Shown here: positions 25,509 to 35,718 of the stretch, piece after piece
Layout: every line of letters starts with the position of its first letter
Numbering within the stretch: position 1 is the stretch's first letter
Assembly (NCBI GenBank): GCA_016932385.1
Contig: JAFGCY010000006.1
Location: 1 to 64,000, forward strand
Direction: 5' to 3'
Origin: a bacterium
GTDB lineage: Bacteria; 4484-113; JAFGCY01
DNA: 64,000 nucleotides
Program-made: the position numbers and the translations under genes
Notes under the pieces: generated by a model
The model's input: the letters and a program-made list of their open reading frames with translations, nothing else
Told to the model about the DNA's origin: nothing
Database searches by the model: none

Positions 25509-28500
25509 CTAGTTGTAAATGCAGTATCGCAGCGTCTCGTTCTCCACGTCGTAATAACTGATCGCGGGACGCCAGACATCTTCTTCTACCTCGATCATGA
25601 TGATTGAAGTGTATTGGCCGCGGTTGCTCAGGCGCGGATCGGCATCCTTGAGCGGCACGTCGTCCCAGCCGGAACCGTTGATGTTATCAGCCTTGGCGAC
25701 CTTCAGGCGCCCGGCCTCGGTATCGTCGATGAACTCGAAGAAACTCACCCACGGCACGCTGCCGGCCAGCTCGGCCACCGCCATCGCCGGGAACTTGCCC
25801 TGGCCCAGGACAATGCTGGACGCGGGCCAGTCGGCGCCGTTGTCCGCGCTGGCGCGGATATACTCGACGTTGCGGTTGTCGTCATCAATCCGTTGGTGGA
25901 AGACCAGGGCCGGACGGCCGTTGACCATCATCAACTGGATACTCTGCACAACCAAGACGTTTGTATCAACATCGATGGGAGCGGCCCAGCTGCTGCCGGT
26001 CGAATTCGAGGCCCGCGTGTAAGTCAGGTCATTGCTGTCGACGTCGCGATAGGCAATCGCTGGGTAGCCGGAGACGCTGCACAACGAAGTGTACTCGTGG
26101 CCTTCGACGCCATTGGCGTTGTCCACCAGGACCGGCGAGCCAGTCCAGAAATCGCCGTTGGAGTCGTCAGCGCGGAAGTACATCACATCGCCGTCGTCCA
26201 CGTAGGAAATCGCGGGCCGGAAGTCGATGAAAGCCATCGAGATGTAGCCCTCGACAGAACCGGTATCGACGATTTCCATCGCGTCGTTCTCGGCGTCCCA
26301 GACATCGCCGTTGTCGTCCTGGGCGCGGATGTACCAGATGGAGTCGTTGACCGCGTCGTAATAGGCGATCGCCGGCCGGTCGTCGTTACCTACTTGCAGC
26401 AAGCAGCAGTATTGGCCTACATCCACCGGCGTGCCATCGCCGTAGTCGTCATCCTCATGCACCACAATCGGGTCATCCCAATCGGAGTCTTGGTATGGCA
26501 CTGGCGTCTTGGCGCGGACGTACATCAGGCGGTGGTTGGTGTTGTCGTAGTAGGCGATCGCCGGATTGTCATTGACCAGATGCATCGAACTCCAACGTCC
26601 GACGTCATCGCCGCCACCGTTGTCCACCAGACAGCGCCGCCAGCCGTGGAACTCGATCGGATAGGTTCCGGGATTATTGTCGGGTTCATCGACGACACCT
26701 GTGTCGCCAATCAGGCCGTCGGTGTCCGTAACGGTTAGCGTAATCTGCCGCGTCCAGGTATCGATCAACGGGCTGTCATGCGTGATGTTCCCCTCGGAGT
26801 AGCTGTGCCGGATGATCGGAGTGAAGCCCATTTCACTGGGGTCCAGGGCCTGTACATTGCCGTCGCCCCAGTCGATCGAGTATGCGACGATGCCGCCGCC
26901 CTGCGGAGTATCGGGCTCGGTATCGTCCAGGTTGTCGTGGCTGGCCGAGAAGTCCATCTCAATCACGAAGTACGGCAGGCCGTCCGGTTCACTGAGATGC
27001 TCGGCATCGTAATCCGGATTAATGCCGTCGGGATCGTAGTCCAAATCGAACTCCGCCACCGGATCGTAGCCCAATACGGTGATCGCCAGCGTCGCCGTAT
27101 CGGTCAAGCCGTCATCATCGGTAACCCGCAGTGTCACATTGAAGGGCTGCTCATCGCCGTTGGCATCAACGTTTAGGTGCTCACGGCCGTACCTGGTATA
27201 TGGCGTATTGTCACCATAAGCGTAGGCCTCGGTCAGCGGATCGCCTGGATCGCCCTCGTTGAAAATCCCATCGGCATCGTAATCCCATTCGTAGAGCTCG
27301 ATCGTTCCGTCCGGATCCGCGCTGTCCGTGGCATCGAAGTGGATCAAGAAGTCGTCATAATGGCCTTCCGTCGAATCCGGCGAGGTCAGGACCGCATTCG
27401 GAGCGGCGTTCACTCTGACGGTCCGGTTGAACACATCGGTCGCATCCCAGTTATCCGTAACCCGCACGCCTACGGCGTACTCGCCCGGCGAGCTGTAGAC
27501 GTGTGTAGCGAAACCATCGTTGTCATCATCGTCCTGCCATCCGGCCCCTTCGCCGAAATCAAACTCGAACAACGTGATTGCACCGGGCGGGGGCTCGACG
27601 TCGGAGCTGGTACGTGCATCAAAGGTAACCGTCAACGGAGCCAAACCTTCGTTCGGGTCTATATATAACAAGGCGTCCGGCAGCTGGTTAAGCACTATGT
27701 CGTTGACGGTTGAGCCGTCGACCGGATGCAGCCATTCCACCGGTGCCGGGTCGCTCTCCCCGTCGCGGTCATCAACGACGATCACCGTGGCGTGATAGAT
27801 GCCGTAAGCGCTGTAGACGTGCTGCGGCGAATTGTCGCCCTGCGCTGCCGCCTCGCTGTTGGCATCACCCACGTCGCCTTCGTTATACGTGCCGTTGCCG
27901 TCGAAGTCCCACCAATAATCGACGATCGTTCCATCCGGATCACTGCTGCCCGTGGCATCGAAGAACACCGTCAACTGATCCGCGCCCAGCGTCGGCGTGG
28001 CATCCAGGACCGCATCGGGCAGCTGGTTGACCGGCGAGGTGAAGTAGCGGGTCGTCGCCGGGTCGTTGTCCACGCCCTGGTAGGTCGCGGTAACGACAAA
28101 GCCGCCTTCGAAGGGCTTACTGACGGTCAGCTGGTTGGCCGCCCAGGTGCCGGCTGCGGCTGGCGTCACGATCCACACGGTGTCCACGCTGGTCTCTACA
28201 GCGCCATCGACTGGGTGGTTCAGCCCGAACGTATAAGTTGCACCTGGATTGGCCACGGCCGGTGCATTCGGATCATCCGCGCCCGTGAACTCAATCTGCG
28301 CGGCATCCGCGGCACCGACCGCGATCACGATCGGGTCCTCGTCGCCCGGCGCGTCCGCGTCCGGGAACATGAAGACATTGCCATCGTCGTCGGTTACATA
28401 GACAATGGGCTCGAACTCCACGGTCGTGGCACCGCTGTTCGTATAAGTAAAGGCCTGGACCTCGTCGCCGGCGACCGGGCTGTTCACCTCGAAATCGACT

Positions 28501-29621
28501 GTGCCGTCAGCATCCCAGTCCCACTCATACTTGACGGCATCGGTCGACAGGTTGTCGGTATTCAGCGTGAAAGTAACTTCAACAGCGCCTGTGCCCGTCA
28601 GCGGGGTCGCCGTCAGGCTGATCGGATTGTAGATCGGGTAGGAGCCGGTGAACGTATCGTTACTGTGTTCACCCACCGCCCGCACGATCACGTTATAAGT
28701 GCCGGGCTGCGGCCAGTTCGACGGTTGCGTCGCGCCGCCATCAGTGATGTCGTATGTGCCATCAGCATCCGTGTCCCAGTCATACGAGGCAATCGCGCTG
28801 GTGATGTGCTCATCACTGGCCGAGGCATCCAATGTGCCGCTGAAGGGGGCGTATTGATGCTCCGCGCCGTTCGGGTCCGGCGTGCAGACCAGGTCGGCGG
28901 TAGTCTCGTAGACCGGATCGTAAGCGATCGTGTGCGCCGCCGTCGACTCCGCGCCGGGTTCATCCGTCACCGTGATCGTCGTGCTGCCGGAGACGGCGGC
29001 GGTATTGTCCAACCTCGTAAAGGTGAACAGCGCCGTGTCGTAATCGTAAGTCAGGTTGACACTGCTCGGCGCGACGCTGAATCCGCTGACGTCCGTCACC
29101 GAGACCGTCAGGTCATCCTGGTCGGAGTCGCTGACCGAGACCGCCAGGATCACGTCGCCGTTGGTCGCTTGGCTCGAGGTATGGTCCACGATCACCGGCG
29201 TATGGTTCAGCGCCGTCACGGTGATCAGCTGGGTGGCCGTCGCCGTATGGCCGGCGCTGTCGACGACGCTGATCGTCGTCGTCCCCGAACCGCCGACGAG
29301 GTCGTCGTCGGCACTCCAGGTGAACACCGCGCTGCCGGAGGTCGCGCTGGTTTCGCGCGCCGAAACCGTCCGTGTCGACGGGGTCACACTCAAGCCGGCG
29401 ACCGCGCTGACCGACACCTGCAGCGTCTGGTTGTCGCGCGGATGCGTGACATTGACCGTCAGCGTGGCCGTGTCGATATCGAACGGGTGGCTGGTGATGC
29501 TGGGAACGGCCGTCGGGCCGGCATCACCCGCACCGCCGCAACCCAGTTGAATCGCCATCAGCAATAGCGCCGCCAATACAAAAAAGCACTGGCGTGCCAA
29601 GCACCTAACTGTGGTAAACAT
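25509..29621 (-). CDS. Giant surface lipoprotein with PKD/cadherin-like domains and C-terminal propeller repeats
   Basis: About 1370 residues. Start at ATG 29621: TATACT and an AGAGGGG site lie just upstream, and it opens a signal peptide ending in LGC (C28). The first 200 residues are cadherin/Ig-like beta domains. At least four PKD-type domains follow, marked by DATGSSDPDGTI, DARTSSD and DATDSADPDGTI with WDFDGNG or WDYDADG strands. The last 330 residues hold six to seven units of the type PAIAYYD...YIRA..NG..W, probably a beta-propeller. The calcium-like acidic loops are frequent. Such proteins usually bind carbohydrate or protein on the cell surface. No enzyme motif is visible. Confidence 0.85.
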   Translation of the reverse strand: MFTTVRCLARQCFFVLAALLLMAIQLGCGGAGDAGPTAVPSITSHPFDIDTATLTVNVTHPRDNQTLQVSVSAVAGLSVTPSTRTVSARETSATSGSAVFTWSADDDLVGGSGTTTISVVDSAGHTATATQLITVTALNHTPVIVDHTSSQATNGDVILAVSVSDSDQDDLTVSVTDVSGFSVAPSSVNLTYDYDTALFTFTRLDNTAAVSGSTTITVTDEPGAESTAAHTIAYDPVYETTADLVCTPDPNGAEHQYAPFSGTLDASASDEHITSAIASYDWDTDADGTYDITDGGATQPSNWPQPGTYNVIVRAVGEHSNDTFTGSYPIYNPISLTATPLTGTGAVEVTFTLNTDNLSTDAVKYEWDWDADGTVDFEVNSPVAGDEVQAFTYTNSGATTVEFEPIVYVTDDDGNVFMFPDADAPGDEDPIVIAVGAADAAQIEFTGADDPNAPAVANPGATYTFGLNHPVDGAVETSVDTVWIVTPAAAGTWAANQLTVSKPFEGGFVVTATYQGVDNDPATTRYFTSPVNQLPDAVLDATPTLGADQLTVFFDATGSSDPDGTIVDYWWDFDGNGTYNEGDVGDANSEAAAQGDNSPQHVYSAYGIYHATVIVVDDRDGESDPAPVEWLHPVDGSTVNDIVLNQLPDALLYIDPNEGLAPLTVTFDARTSSDVEPPPGAITLFEFDFGEGAGWQDDDDNDGFATHVYSSPGEYAVGVRVTDNWDATDVFNRTVRVNAAPNAVLTSPDSTEGHYDDFLIHFDATDSADPDGTIELYEWDYDADGIFNEGDPGDPLTEAYAYGDNTPYTRYGREHLNVDANGDEQPFNVTLRVTDDDGLTDTATLAITVLGYDPVAEFDLDYDPDGINPDYDAEHLSEPDGLPYFVIEMDFSASHDNLDDTEPDTPQGGGIVAYSIDWGDGNVQALDPSEMGFTPIIRHSYSEGNITHDSPLIDTWTRQITLTVTDTDGLIGDTGVVDEPDNNPGTYPIEFHGWRRCLVDNGGGDDVGRWSSMHLVNDNPAIAYYDNTNHRLMYVRAKTPVPYQDSDWDDPIVVHEDDDYGDGTPVDVGQYCCLLQVGNDDRPAIAYYDAVNDSIWYIRAQDDNGDVWDAENDAMEIVDTGSVEGYISMAFIDFRPAISYVDDGDVMYFRADDSNGDFWTGSPVLVDNANGVEGHEYTSLCSVSGYPAIAYRDVDSNDLTYTRASNSTGSSWAAPIDVDTNVLVVQSIQLMMVNGRPALVFHQRIDDDNRNVEYIRASADNGADWPASSIVLGQGKFPAMAVAELAGSVPWVSFFEFIDDTEAGRLKVAKADNINGSGWDDVPLKDADPRLSNRGQYTSIIMIEVEEDVWRPAISYYDVENETLRYCIYN

Positions 29622-29838
29622 AAATGCCCCTCTTCGAGTATAGTCAGACATAGCTGCGAAAACCAGTTCTGATTTGTTCCCTACGGCTGCTGGTCTCCGC
29701 TGGTTAACGGCGACCATTATATAGAAAGCCAATCTTGCCAGTCAAACCTTTGGGAATCCTCTCACGTTTTTTTAACGAACCTTAATCCAAGAATCTGAGA
29801 CTAAGCCGCCAAGAATTCACTGGTCATCAAGGATTTCC

Positions 29839-29877
29839 CGGCAGGCTCGTATCTGGCCTCCCTGCCGTAATTCCTAC
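29839..29877 (-). repeat. Possible REP-like GTAG hairpin (copy 8, weaker)
   Basis: Minus strand GTAG (29877-29874), six bases, then CGGCAGG / CCTGCCG (7-base perfect stem) with a 15-base loop, longer than in the other copies. It lies in the 370-base gap 29622-29991, which otherwise holds the divergent promoters; TATGAT at 29968-29973 precedes the ATPase gene. Confidence 0.35.
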
Positions 29878-29991
29878 CCCCGGTCCTGGCTGGCCGAGTG
29901 AAATCGATAATATGCATATAAATGCCCGGTAAACTCCCGGCCCAATGTAAAGGATATACGGCATCTGATATGATTAGGCAAAGAGCAACGC

Positions 29992-32469
29992 ATGAAAGCC
30001 AATGCGGACACGGGGAGGCTGGCGGAGTCTTCGGGTTTCACGCCGATGCGCGGCCGAGCGCGCGAACTTACGGACACCTTGGAGCTGACTTCGCGCTGGT
30101 TGGCGGAAGGCGCCGCGCCGGCCACCGACCCACCTGCGCGCCGCGGCGTGAACGTGCTGGAAATCACCGGCCAGCCCGGCACCGGCAAAACGCGCTTCGC
30201 GCTGGAGCTGCAGCGCCGCCTGCGGCAGCAGGTAAGCCTTACGGTGATCCAATTCAAGTGCCGCCAGCCGGCGCAGATCGCCGACCTGGCCGCCGCCGTC
30301 ATCGCCGTCACGCGGGACGCCATCGGCAAGACCGGCGCGGACTGGCGCGTGTTATGCGCGGAACAGGCCGTGGTCCTGGGTGGCGAATATGCGGAGCGCC
30401 TGGTCAACCTCGATCATGTATATGCGCAGTTGGCTGGCCAGACGGATGCGGAGCCCGAGCCGGATACCTCCGCCGGACGCAGCGAGCAATCGTTGCTGGC
30501 AGTCCTGCGCGGTTGCCTGGAACTGGTGGCGCTGGCCACAGGTTGCACCCCGCTGCTGTTCATCGATGATTTTCAATGGGTCGGCTCGCTCAAAACCTTG
30601 CTCGCATCCCTATTCGACGGGCTGCGCCTGCCCGGTCGCCCGCTCATCATCTGCGCCTACCGCACCGGACATCCCGGCCTCGCCGAGCTGCTGGACGCGC
30701 AAGAGTTGCACCGCCTGGAACTCGCCTATGTCTCGGGCGCGGCCGGCCGGCAGATCATCCAGGATGTGCTGAAGACGCTCGACTACGAGGACGACTGCGC
30801 CTGGGCCCTGCCGCCGGCTAAAGACGGCCTGCCGCTGTATTACCAGCAGCACGGCGGACTGATCGCCGAGGCGGACGCCGCGGTGGTCAAAGGCCACCTG
30901 GCCGAGATCGGCCGCGCGGCCCGGGCCGGTGGGGACGAATCGCGCGCGGTGATCCTGCGGCGTTATGAAAACCTGCCCGCCGCCGACCAGGCCTGGCTGC
31001 AGCTGTGCGCCGTCGCCGGCCACGACCTGCCCGTCGCGGCCCTGAAATCGCTCTACCAACTGGAATTGCCCGCTGTGGCCCTGCAATCGATCTATCACCT
31101 GGAATTGCCTGCCCCGGACACCTCGTTGGGTCCGGCGGCGGCGGCAATGCTGGGCGGCGTAGCATTCCGAGCGCTGGAGGCGTTCCAGCACGACGCGGCC
31201 CTGGAAGCCGTCTATGCGACGATTCCGGGCGACACCCGCCGCCGCCTGCACGAGCTGGTGGCGGCCGAACTCGGTGCGCGCCTGAAGCCGGGCTCGCTGG
31301 ACGAGATCAACATGCTGCCGATGCTCTGCCGGCACCTGGAAAGCGCTGGCCTGACCGAAGCGCTGCACCGGCGCTGCTGCGAGCTGCTTACGCTGATGGC
31401 GCAGACGGGCAAGCTGGAGACCTGGGACGAGTGGCACGCCCGTGCCGAAGCGTGCGGCGCCGGCCCCAGCCCGTACCTGCGCCGCGCCGATGCGCATCGC
31501 CAGCGGAACCAGCTCGACCTGGCGGCCTTCCGCGCCTGCCTGGCGCAAGCCCTGGAGCTCTGCGCGCCGGACCAACATGACGAGCTGGCCGGGCGGCTGC
31601 ACGGCGAGATCGCCTCATGCTACATGCAGGAAGGTGCCAACGAGGATGCCGAGCGGCACTTCGAGCAGTCGATCGCGCTGTTGCGCCGGGCGCAGGCGGA
31701 GCGCTGTCTCGCCATGACGCTGGCCAACGTCGGGATCATGCTGCACCGCCAGGGCCGTCACGCCGATGCCCGTCGCTGCTATGAGGAAGCGCTGGCGCTG
31801 ACGCGGCGGACCGGCGACAACCATACGCAGGCGGCGGTGCTGGGCTATCTGGCGACCTTGTTCATGGACCTGGCCGACCTGGAGGCGGCGCGCCAGCATT
31901 ACGAGCAATCGCTGGCCTGGTTCGAGCGCTTCGGCGATCTGGTGCGCATCGCTACCACGTTGTCTGATTTGGGAACAGTCTATCGGGAGCTGGAAAAACA
32001 CGGGCCGGCGCTGGAGTATTACTCGCGCGCGGCTCGGATCCAGGAGGCGCTTAACGAACAAATCGACTTATCCGTAACGATGGTGAATACGGCCCGTCTG
32101 CTGCGCAACATGGGCGAGCTGGAGCAATCCGTCGAGAAGGCCCGGGTGGCGATCGCCTTGGCCGAAGCCACCGGCTGCGCGCCGGTCGAAGGCATGGGCC
32201 TGATGGAACTGGGCGAGACACTGCGCGTCCAGGGCGAGTTGTCCGAGGCTCTGGAGGTTCTGAACAAGGCACATCCGATCCTGTTGGAAGCCGGCTTTGA
32301 CACCTTCGCCGCCGTCTGCGACTGCTTCCTGGCGAAGACCTATGCGCAGACGGGTGATCAGGAGAAAGCCCGCGAACACGCCACCGCAGCCAAGGACGCC
32401 TATGTTCAAGCAGGCTCCCCGCGGGATCTGGACTTGTATCCGGAGGTGTTGGAAATATCTAACTTTTAA
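29992..32469 (+). CDS. AAA/STAND-like ATPase with C-terminal TPR array
   Basis: An 825-residue soluble protein. The N-terminal third is a P-loop ATPase of the AAA_16/STAND type: Walker A GQPGTGKT (60-67) and Walker B LLFIDDFQW (about 188-196). It is followed by a helical region, then from about residue 570 at least six TPR units (LANVGIMLHRQGRHADARRCYEEAL, DARRCYEEALAL, AARQHYEQSLAWF). STAND NTPases act as signal-gated switches in regulation, defence and cell death. There is no DNA-binding domain or obvious effector in this chain, so an effector may be encoded nearby. It precedes by 119 bases an AT-rich unknown gene and an exported protease. Codon use is GC-rich like the host. Confidence 0.85.
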   Translation: MKANADTGRLAESSGFTPMRGRARELTDTLELTSRWLAEGAAPATDPPARRGVNVLEITGQPGTGKTRFALELQRRLRQQVSLTVIQFKCRQPAQIADLAAAVIAVTRDAIGKTGADWRVLCAEQAVVLGGEYAERLVNLDHVYAQLAGQTDAEPEPDTSAGRSEQSLLAVLRGCLELVALATGCTPLLFIDDFQWVGSLKTLLASLFDGLRLPGRPLIICAYRTGHPGLAELLDAQELHRLELAYVSGAAGRQIIQDVLKTLDYEDDCAWALPPAKDGLPLYYQQHGGLIAEADAAVVKGHLAEIGRAARAGGDESRAVILRRYENLPAADQAWLQLCAVAGHDLPVAALKSLYQLELPAVALQSIYHLELPAPDTSLGPAAAAMLGGVAFRALEAFQHDAALEAVYATIPGDTRRRLHELVAAELGARLKPGSLDEINMLPMLCRHLESAGLTEALHRRCCELLTLMAQTGKLETWDEWHARAEACGAGPSPYLRRADAHRQRNQLDLAAFRACLAQALELCAPDQHDELAGRLHGEIASCYMQEGANEDAERHFEQSIALLRRAQAERCLAMTLANVGIMLHRQGRHADARRCYEEALALTRRTGDNHTQAAVLGYLATLFMDLADLEAARQHYEQSLAWFERFGDLVRIATTLSDLGTVYRELEKHGPALEYYSRAARIQEALNEQIDLSVTMVNTARLLRNMGELEQSVEKARVAIALAEATGCAPVEGMGLMELGETLRVQGELSEALEVLNKAHPILLEAGFDTFAAVCDCFLAKTYAQTGDQEKAREHATAAKDAYVQAGSPRDLDLYPEVLEISNF

Positions 32470-32588
32470 TCACAGGCGTTTTCTACGTCGAGATTATACG
32501 TAGCCTTTCTTTTATCTAGATGTTATCTTGAGATTTTGGAGCAATACTATTATCGTTTTAACTTGGTTTATAGACGGAGGTACTAATT

Positions 32589-33359
32589 ATGGCTTCGAGC
32601 AGCGTAGTTCTAGGTAATACTGAAGCATTTAAACCATATATTCCTGATAACGAGTTTGAACTCAAACCAGTCATATATTCAGAAGACAAATCCTGTTGGC
32701 TGTCTTTTGTTTGCCGCTACAAAACGGACCCTTCACACAATGTCTGGGTTTTCAATTCCACAGATAAGTCCTACGCCACAGTCGATAGGTTAGTTAATAA
32801 TATTTATATCGTCAGTGTAAAATTACTATCTACAAACAGTAGCGATACCTTATTATCGGAATTAAGGACTAAAACTGTTGGTGGTTTAAACAAGAACATG
32901 GTCCATCGTGGGTTTGTCATTATTCTTAATGAGAAGCTTGATCCCCGTAATCTTCTCGCGCCAAAATCGGGTATCCAAGTCAGGTTGGACACTATTGAAC
33001 TAACGCTATTAGGCAAACCTGATCCATTTGGCACATTGCATCCCATTAATATCAAAACTGATCCATATAAATTCACAACTGCACCACGCGAGAAAGAGCT
33101 CCCACCTTCACCTGATCCGATTGGAACCTGGGATTGGACTGTTCATTGGGTTCCCGTTGACGATAATTATGAAGAATCCCCTCATTGCGGCGTAACTTCT
33201 GTTACCGGTTCTGGCTCGACTTCATATTCTGCAGGTACACTCGGTAAATACCTGGCAAACACTAGCAGTAATCCCGCTATCAGTGATAATCCATGTACGT
33301 GTTCAGATGACACTGAAGGGGAATACATAAGAGAAGAAATCGAGTGGTCTAGGCAATAA
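32589..33359 (+). CDS. Unknown protein in AT-rich pair with subtilisin-like protease
   Basis: A 256-residue protein with no signal peptide and no recognised family. The ATG has a strong GGAGG site. Predicted mainly beta: alternating hydrophobic strands in the first 190 residues (VIYSEDKSCWLSFVCRY, MVHRGFVIILNEKL), then a Pro-rich linker, and a Cys-containing tail ending CTCSDDTEGEYIREE. Codon use is AT-rich, unlike the GC-rich genes on both sides, and it is followed after 20 bases by the protease gene. It may be a substrate, partner or targeting subunit of that protease; this is inference from adjacency. Confidence 0.65.
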   Translation: MASSSVVLGNTEAFKPYIPDNEFELKPVIYSEDKSCWLSFVCRYKTDPSHNVWVFNSTDKSYATVDRLVNNIYIVSVKLLSTNSSDTLLSELRTKTVGGLNKNMVHRGFVIILNEKLDPRNLLAPKSGIQVRLDTIELTLLGKPDPFGTLHPINIKTDPYKFTTAPREKELPPSPDPIGTWDWTVHWVPVDDNYEESPHCGVTSVTGSGSTSYSAGTLGKYLANTSSNPAISDNPCTCSDDTEGEYIREEIEWSRQ

Positions 33360-33379
33360 CGTTGCCATGGAGTCCAATT

Positions 33380-34879
33380 ATGACTTATCGATTTTTATTT
33401 GCTATTCTCGGTCTATTCTCATCAGTTGCTCTGGCAACCGCCTCTGACACTCATTACGCATTTAGCGGCGGAAACTGCGCTTATTATGTATTTGACGCAA
33501 GTAGAATAGAAGCATGCAATAGTGGCTTGGACACTAAATACGTCAAAGATTTCTGTGACGAATTATTTCTCGGCAACTGGTCGACCGGCCCAAATGCTGA
33601 AACAATTAATACTATCTTAGCTGAAAATGAGCCATTTTTCCCAAATATCGCATCTCAATTATTGGGATTCAGTATTGACCTAGCTCAGGAGGGGACAATC
33701 TACAATATTGTATCATCCAATAGCGCTATTAGCGAGTTGATTCCGTTCATTGTTATACAAGGATACAATGGCAACAAGACCTTTCCAATTCAAACTAATG
33801 TTTTTTCAATTGACGCCCAAAGAGATTTAGATCTTACGTTTTTCGTCAGAAACGAGCTGTATGATTTATCCTTAGACAAAACTAATATGAATTCGACTGA
33901 TACTAGCGTAAAGATATATAGTTATAATGAGTCATATGTATTGCCGCTCGATCTCGGCGTTGTTTCTTCAATGATTGGTATGAATTCGGAATTGCTTACA
34001 TCTGAAAACACAGATGAATTGGAATATCCTCTAATTGCTATTCTGGATAGCGACTTCGATGAATCTGCTGAAGAGCTTCAAATCGAATATGAATCAATGT
34101 TTGTAGAAAAAGACCTTGTTAATACCATTTGTGGCGGAGTAGCTATTGAGAGAAAGTATGATGGTTCAGATTTAGATGAAGATAAACCAACCTACTTGCA
34201 TGGTACTGTGGTTGCATATATAATCGCCCATGAAAGCTCCATCTTTAACACTTCAACACAAACATATACTTCTCCTCCTCTATTGCCAATTAAAATAACA
34301 AGTGATACATCCAGTTGTCTGGTACCTCATTTATTATCTGCAGGTATTTGTAAAGCTATCCAGTGGAAGAAAACCCATAATTTCAGAAATATGATAATCA
34401 ACATTTCTGGATCAGATCCTAACGAGAACTATTTAATACATAAAGCCGTACAGCTTGCCGCCAAGGACAACCGATGCTTAGTATTTGCTTCTTCCGGTAA
34501 CATTTGTAAAGATGAATCGAGGTATCTACTTCGCTATCCCGCTAGCTATGATGACGATCTTGTATTAAGCGTTAGTGGTCTAGTAAATAATGGCGACAAG
34601 TATACTCGTTGGCAGAATGCAAATTGTTGCTACCATGTCGATTTCGCTGCTCCCGTATTACCATCTATTACTAGTACAGAGAAAAGCCAAGATGGAGTTA
34701 GCTTCGCTGTGCCGCTTATCTCTGCGGCAGCTGCTGTGGTCTGGGCAAAGCATCCGGACTGGGACCGGCACAAAGTGGTTCAATGCCTGTGGGAAACCGG
34801 AGTTAGTGTGCCGGGATTTGATCATGATGTACGGCGAGTTTGCTTGGATGAAGCGCTGAAATGGGGAGAATCTCATTAG
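33380..34879 (+). CDS. Exported S8 (subtilisin-like) serine protease
   Basis: A 499-residue protein. The ATG at 33380 has GGAG nine bases upstream and opens a signal peptide (FLFAILGLFSSVALATA). The catalytic triad lies in normal order: D223 in IAILDSDFD, H274 in YLHGTVVAYI, S441 in DGVSFAVPLIS. The oxyanion Asn is N374 in FASSGNIC. The Ser motif reads GVSFAVP rather than GTSMAxP, and the region before D223 (200 residues) is unlike a standard propeptide. Peptidase action outside the cytoplasm is expected. Codon use is AT-rich; the gene is coupled to the preceding unknown gene. Likely acquired horizontally. Confidence 0.88.
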   Translation: MTYRFLFAILGLFSSVALATASDTHYAFSGGNCAYYVFDASRIEACNSGLDTKYVKDFCDELFLGNWSTGPNAETINTILAENEPFFPNIASQLLGFSIDLAQEGTIYNIVSSNSAISELIPFIVIQGYNGNKTFPIQTNVFSIDAQRDLDLTFFVRNELYDLSLDKTNMNSTDTSVKIYSYNESYVLPLDLGVVSSMIGMNSELLTSENTDELEYPLIAILDSDFDESAEELQIEYESMFVEKDLVNTICGGVAIERKYDGSDLDEDKPTYLHGTVVAYIIAHESSIFNTSTQTYTSPPLLPIKITSDTSSCLVPHLLSAGICKAIQWKKTHNFRNMIINISGSDPNENYLIHKAVQLAAKDNRCLVFASSGNICKDESRYLLRYPASYDDDLVLSVSGLVNNGDKYTRWQNANCCYHVDFAAPVLPSITSTEKSQDGVSFAVPLISAAAAVVWAKHPDWDRHKVVQCLWETGVSVPGFDHDVRRVCLDEALKWGESH

Positions 34880-34956
34880 GTATAGTGACTTACAACATCG
34901 CGTATGGAGAAAAGCTACTACTAGCACGTACGAGGTAACGGTGAGTTAAGCCTACC

Positions 34957-35646
34957 ATGCCAACCGAACACATACACATCATTGAGGACCAGGCGGATAT
35001 TATCAACTTGGTCAAGTTCAATCTCGAGGCCGAGGGCTTTTCCGTCACCTCGTCGCGCGACGGGGCCGAGGGGCTCGACGCGGTGCGCCGCGCTCCGCCG
35101 GACCTGCTGATCCTCGACCTGGGCCTGCCCAGCCTGGACGGCTTTCACATTTGCCAACAGCTCAAGCAGGACGAGGCCACGCGCCAGGTGCCGATCCTGA
35201 TCCTGACCGTCCGCGGCGGCGAGCCCGACATCGTCCAGGGCCTCCGGCTGGGCGCCGACGACTACGTCACCAAGCCGTTTCGCATCGGCGAGCTGATCGC
35301 CCGCGTCAAGGCCGTGCGCCGGCGCTATCGCGAGACCGCCGCGCGGGCCGAGCAACGCGTCATCGAGGCCGCGGGGGTGCGGATCGACCTCGACCGCTTT
35401 GAGGTGCTCGTCGACGGCGAGCCCGTCGTCTTCACGCCGACGGAGTTCCGCCTCCTGCAGACGCTGGCCGCCTTGCCCGGCCGCGTCTTCACGCGCGAGA
35501 ACCTGATCGACACCGCCGTCGGCGACGACGTCTGCGTGATGGACCACAACATCGACGTGCACATCGGCAATATCCGCAAGAAACTCGGCGAGCGGCGCGA
35601 GTTGATCGAGACGGTCTGGGGGGTCGGCTATCGGTTTCGGGAGTGA
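34957..35646 (+). CDS. OmpR/PhoB-type response regulator
   Basis: A 229-residue protein with a receiver domain and a C-terminal winged-helix output domain. Phospho-acceptor D54 lies in LLILDLGLP; the acidic pair IIEDQ, the Thr in LILTVR (T84) and the Lys in YVTKPF (K106) complete the site. The output domain shows the usual TPTEFRLLQTLA and VDVHIGNIRKK-type segments with the WGVGYRF ending. It controls transcription when phosphorylated by the kinase encoded 72 bases downstream. The sequence is closest in feel to PhoB. The ribosome site is weak. No target genes can be named from the window. Confidence 0.93.
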   Translation: MPTEHIHIIEDQADIINLVKFNLEAEGFSVTSSRDGAEGLDAVRRAPPDLLILDLGLPSLDGFHICQQLKQDEATRQVPILILTVRGGEPDIVQGLRLGADDYVTKPFRIGELIARVKAVRRRYRETAARAEQRVIEAAGVRIDLDRFEVLVDGEPVVFTPTEFRLLQTLAALPGRVFTRENLIDTAVGDDVCVMDHNIDVHIGNIRKKLGERRELIETVWGVGYRFRE

Positions 35647-35718
35647 ACCGGGCGGTGCCGGGCCGAAGCGCGGGATCGCCGCGGCGGAATGGTTGGATAG
35701 CACCGAGGAGGGTTGGTA

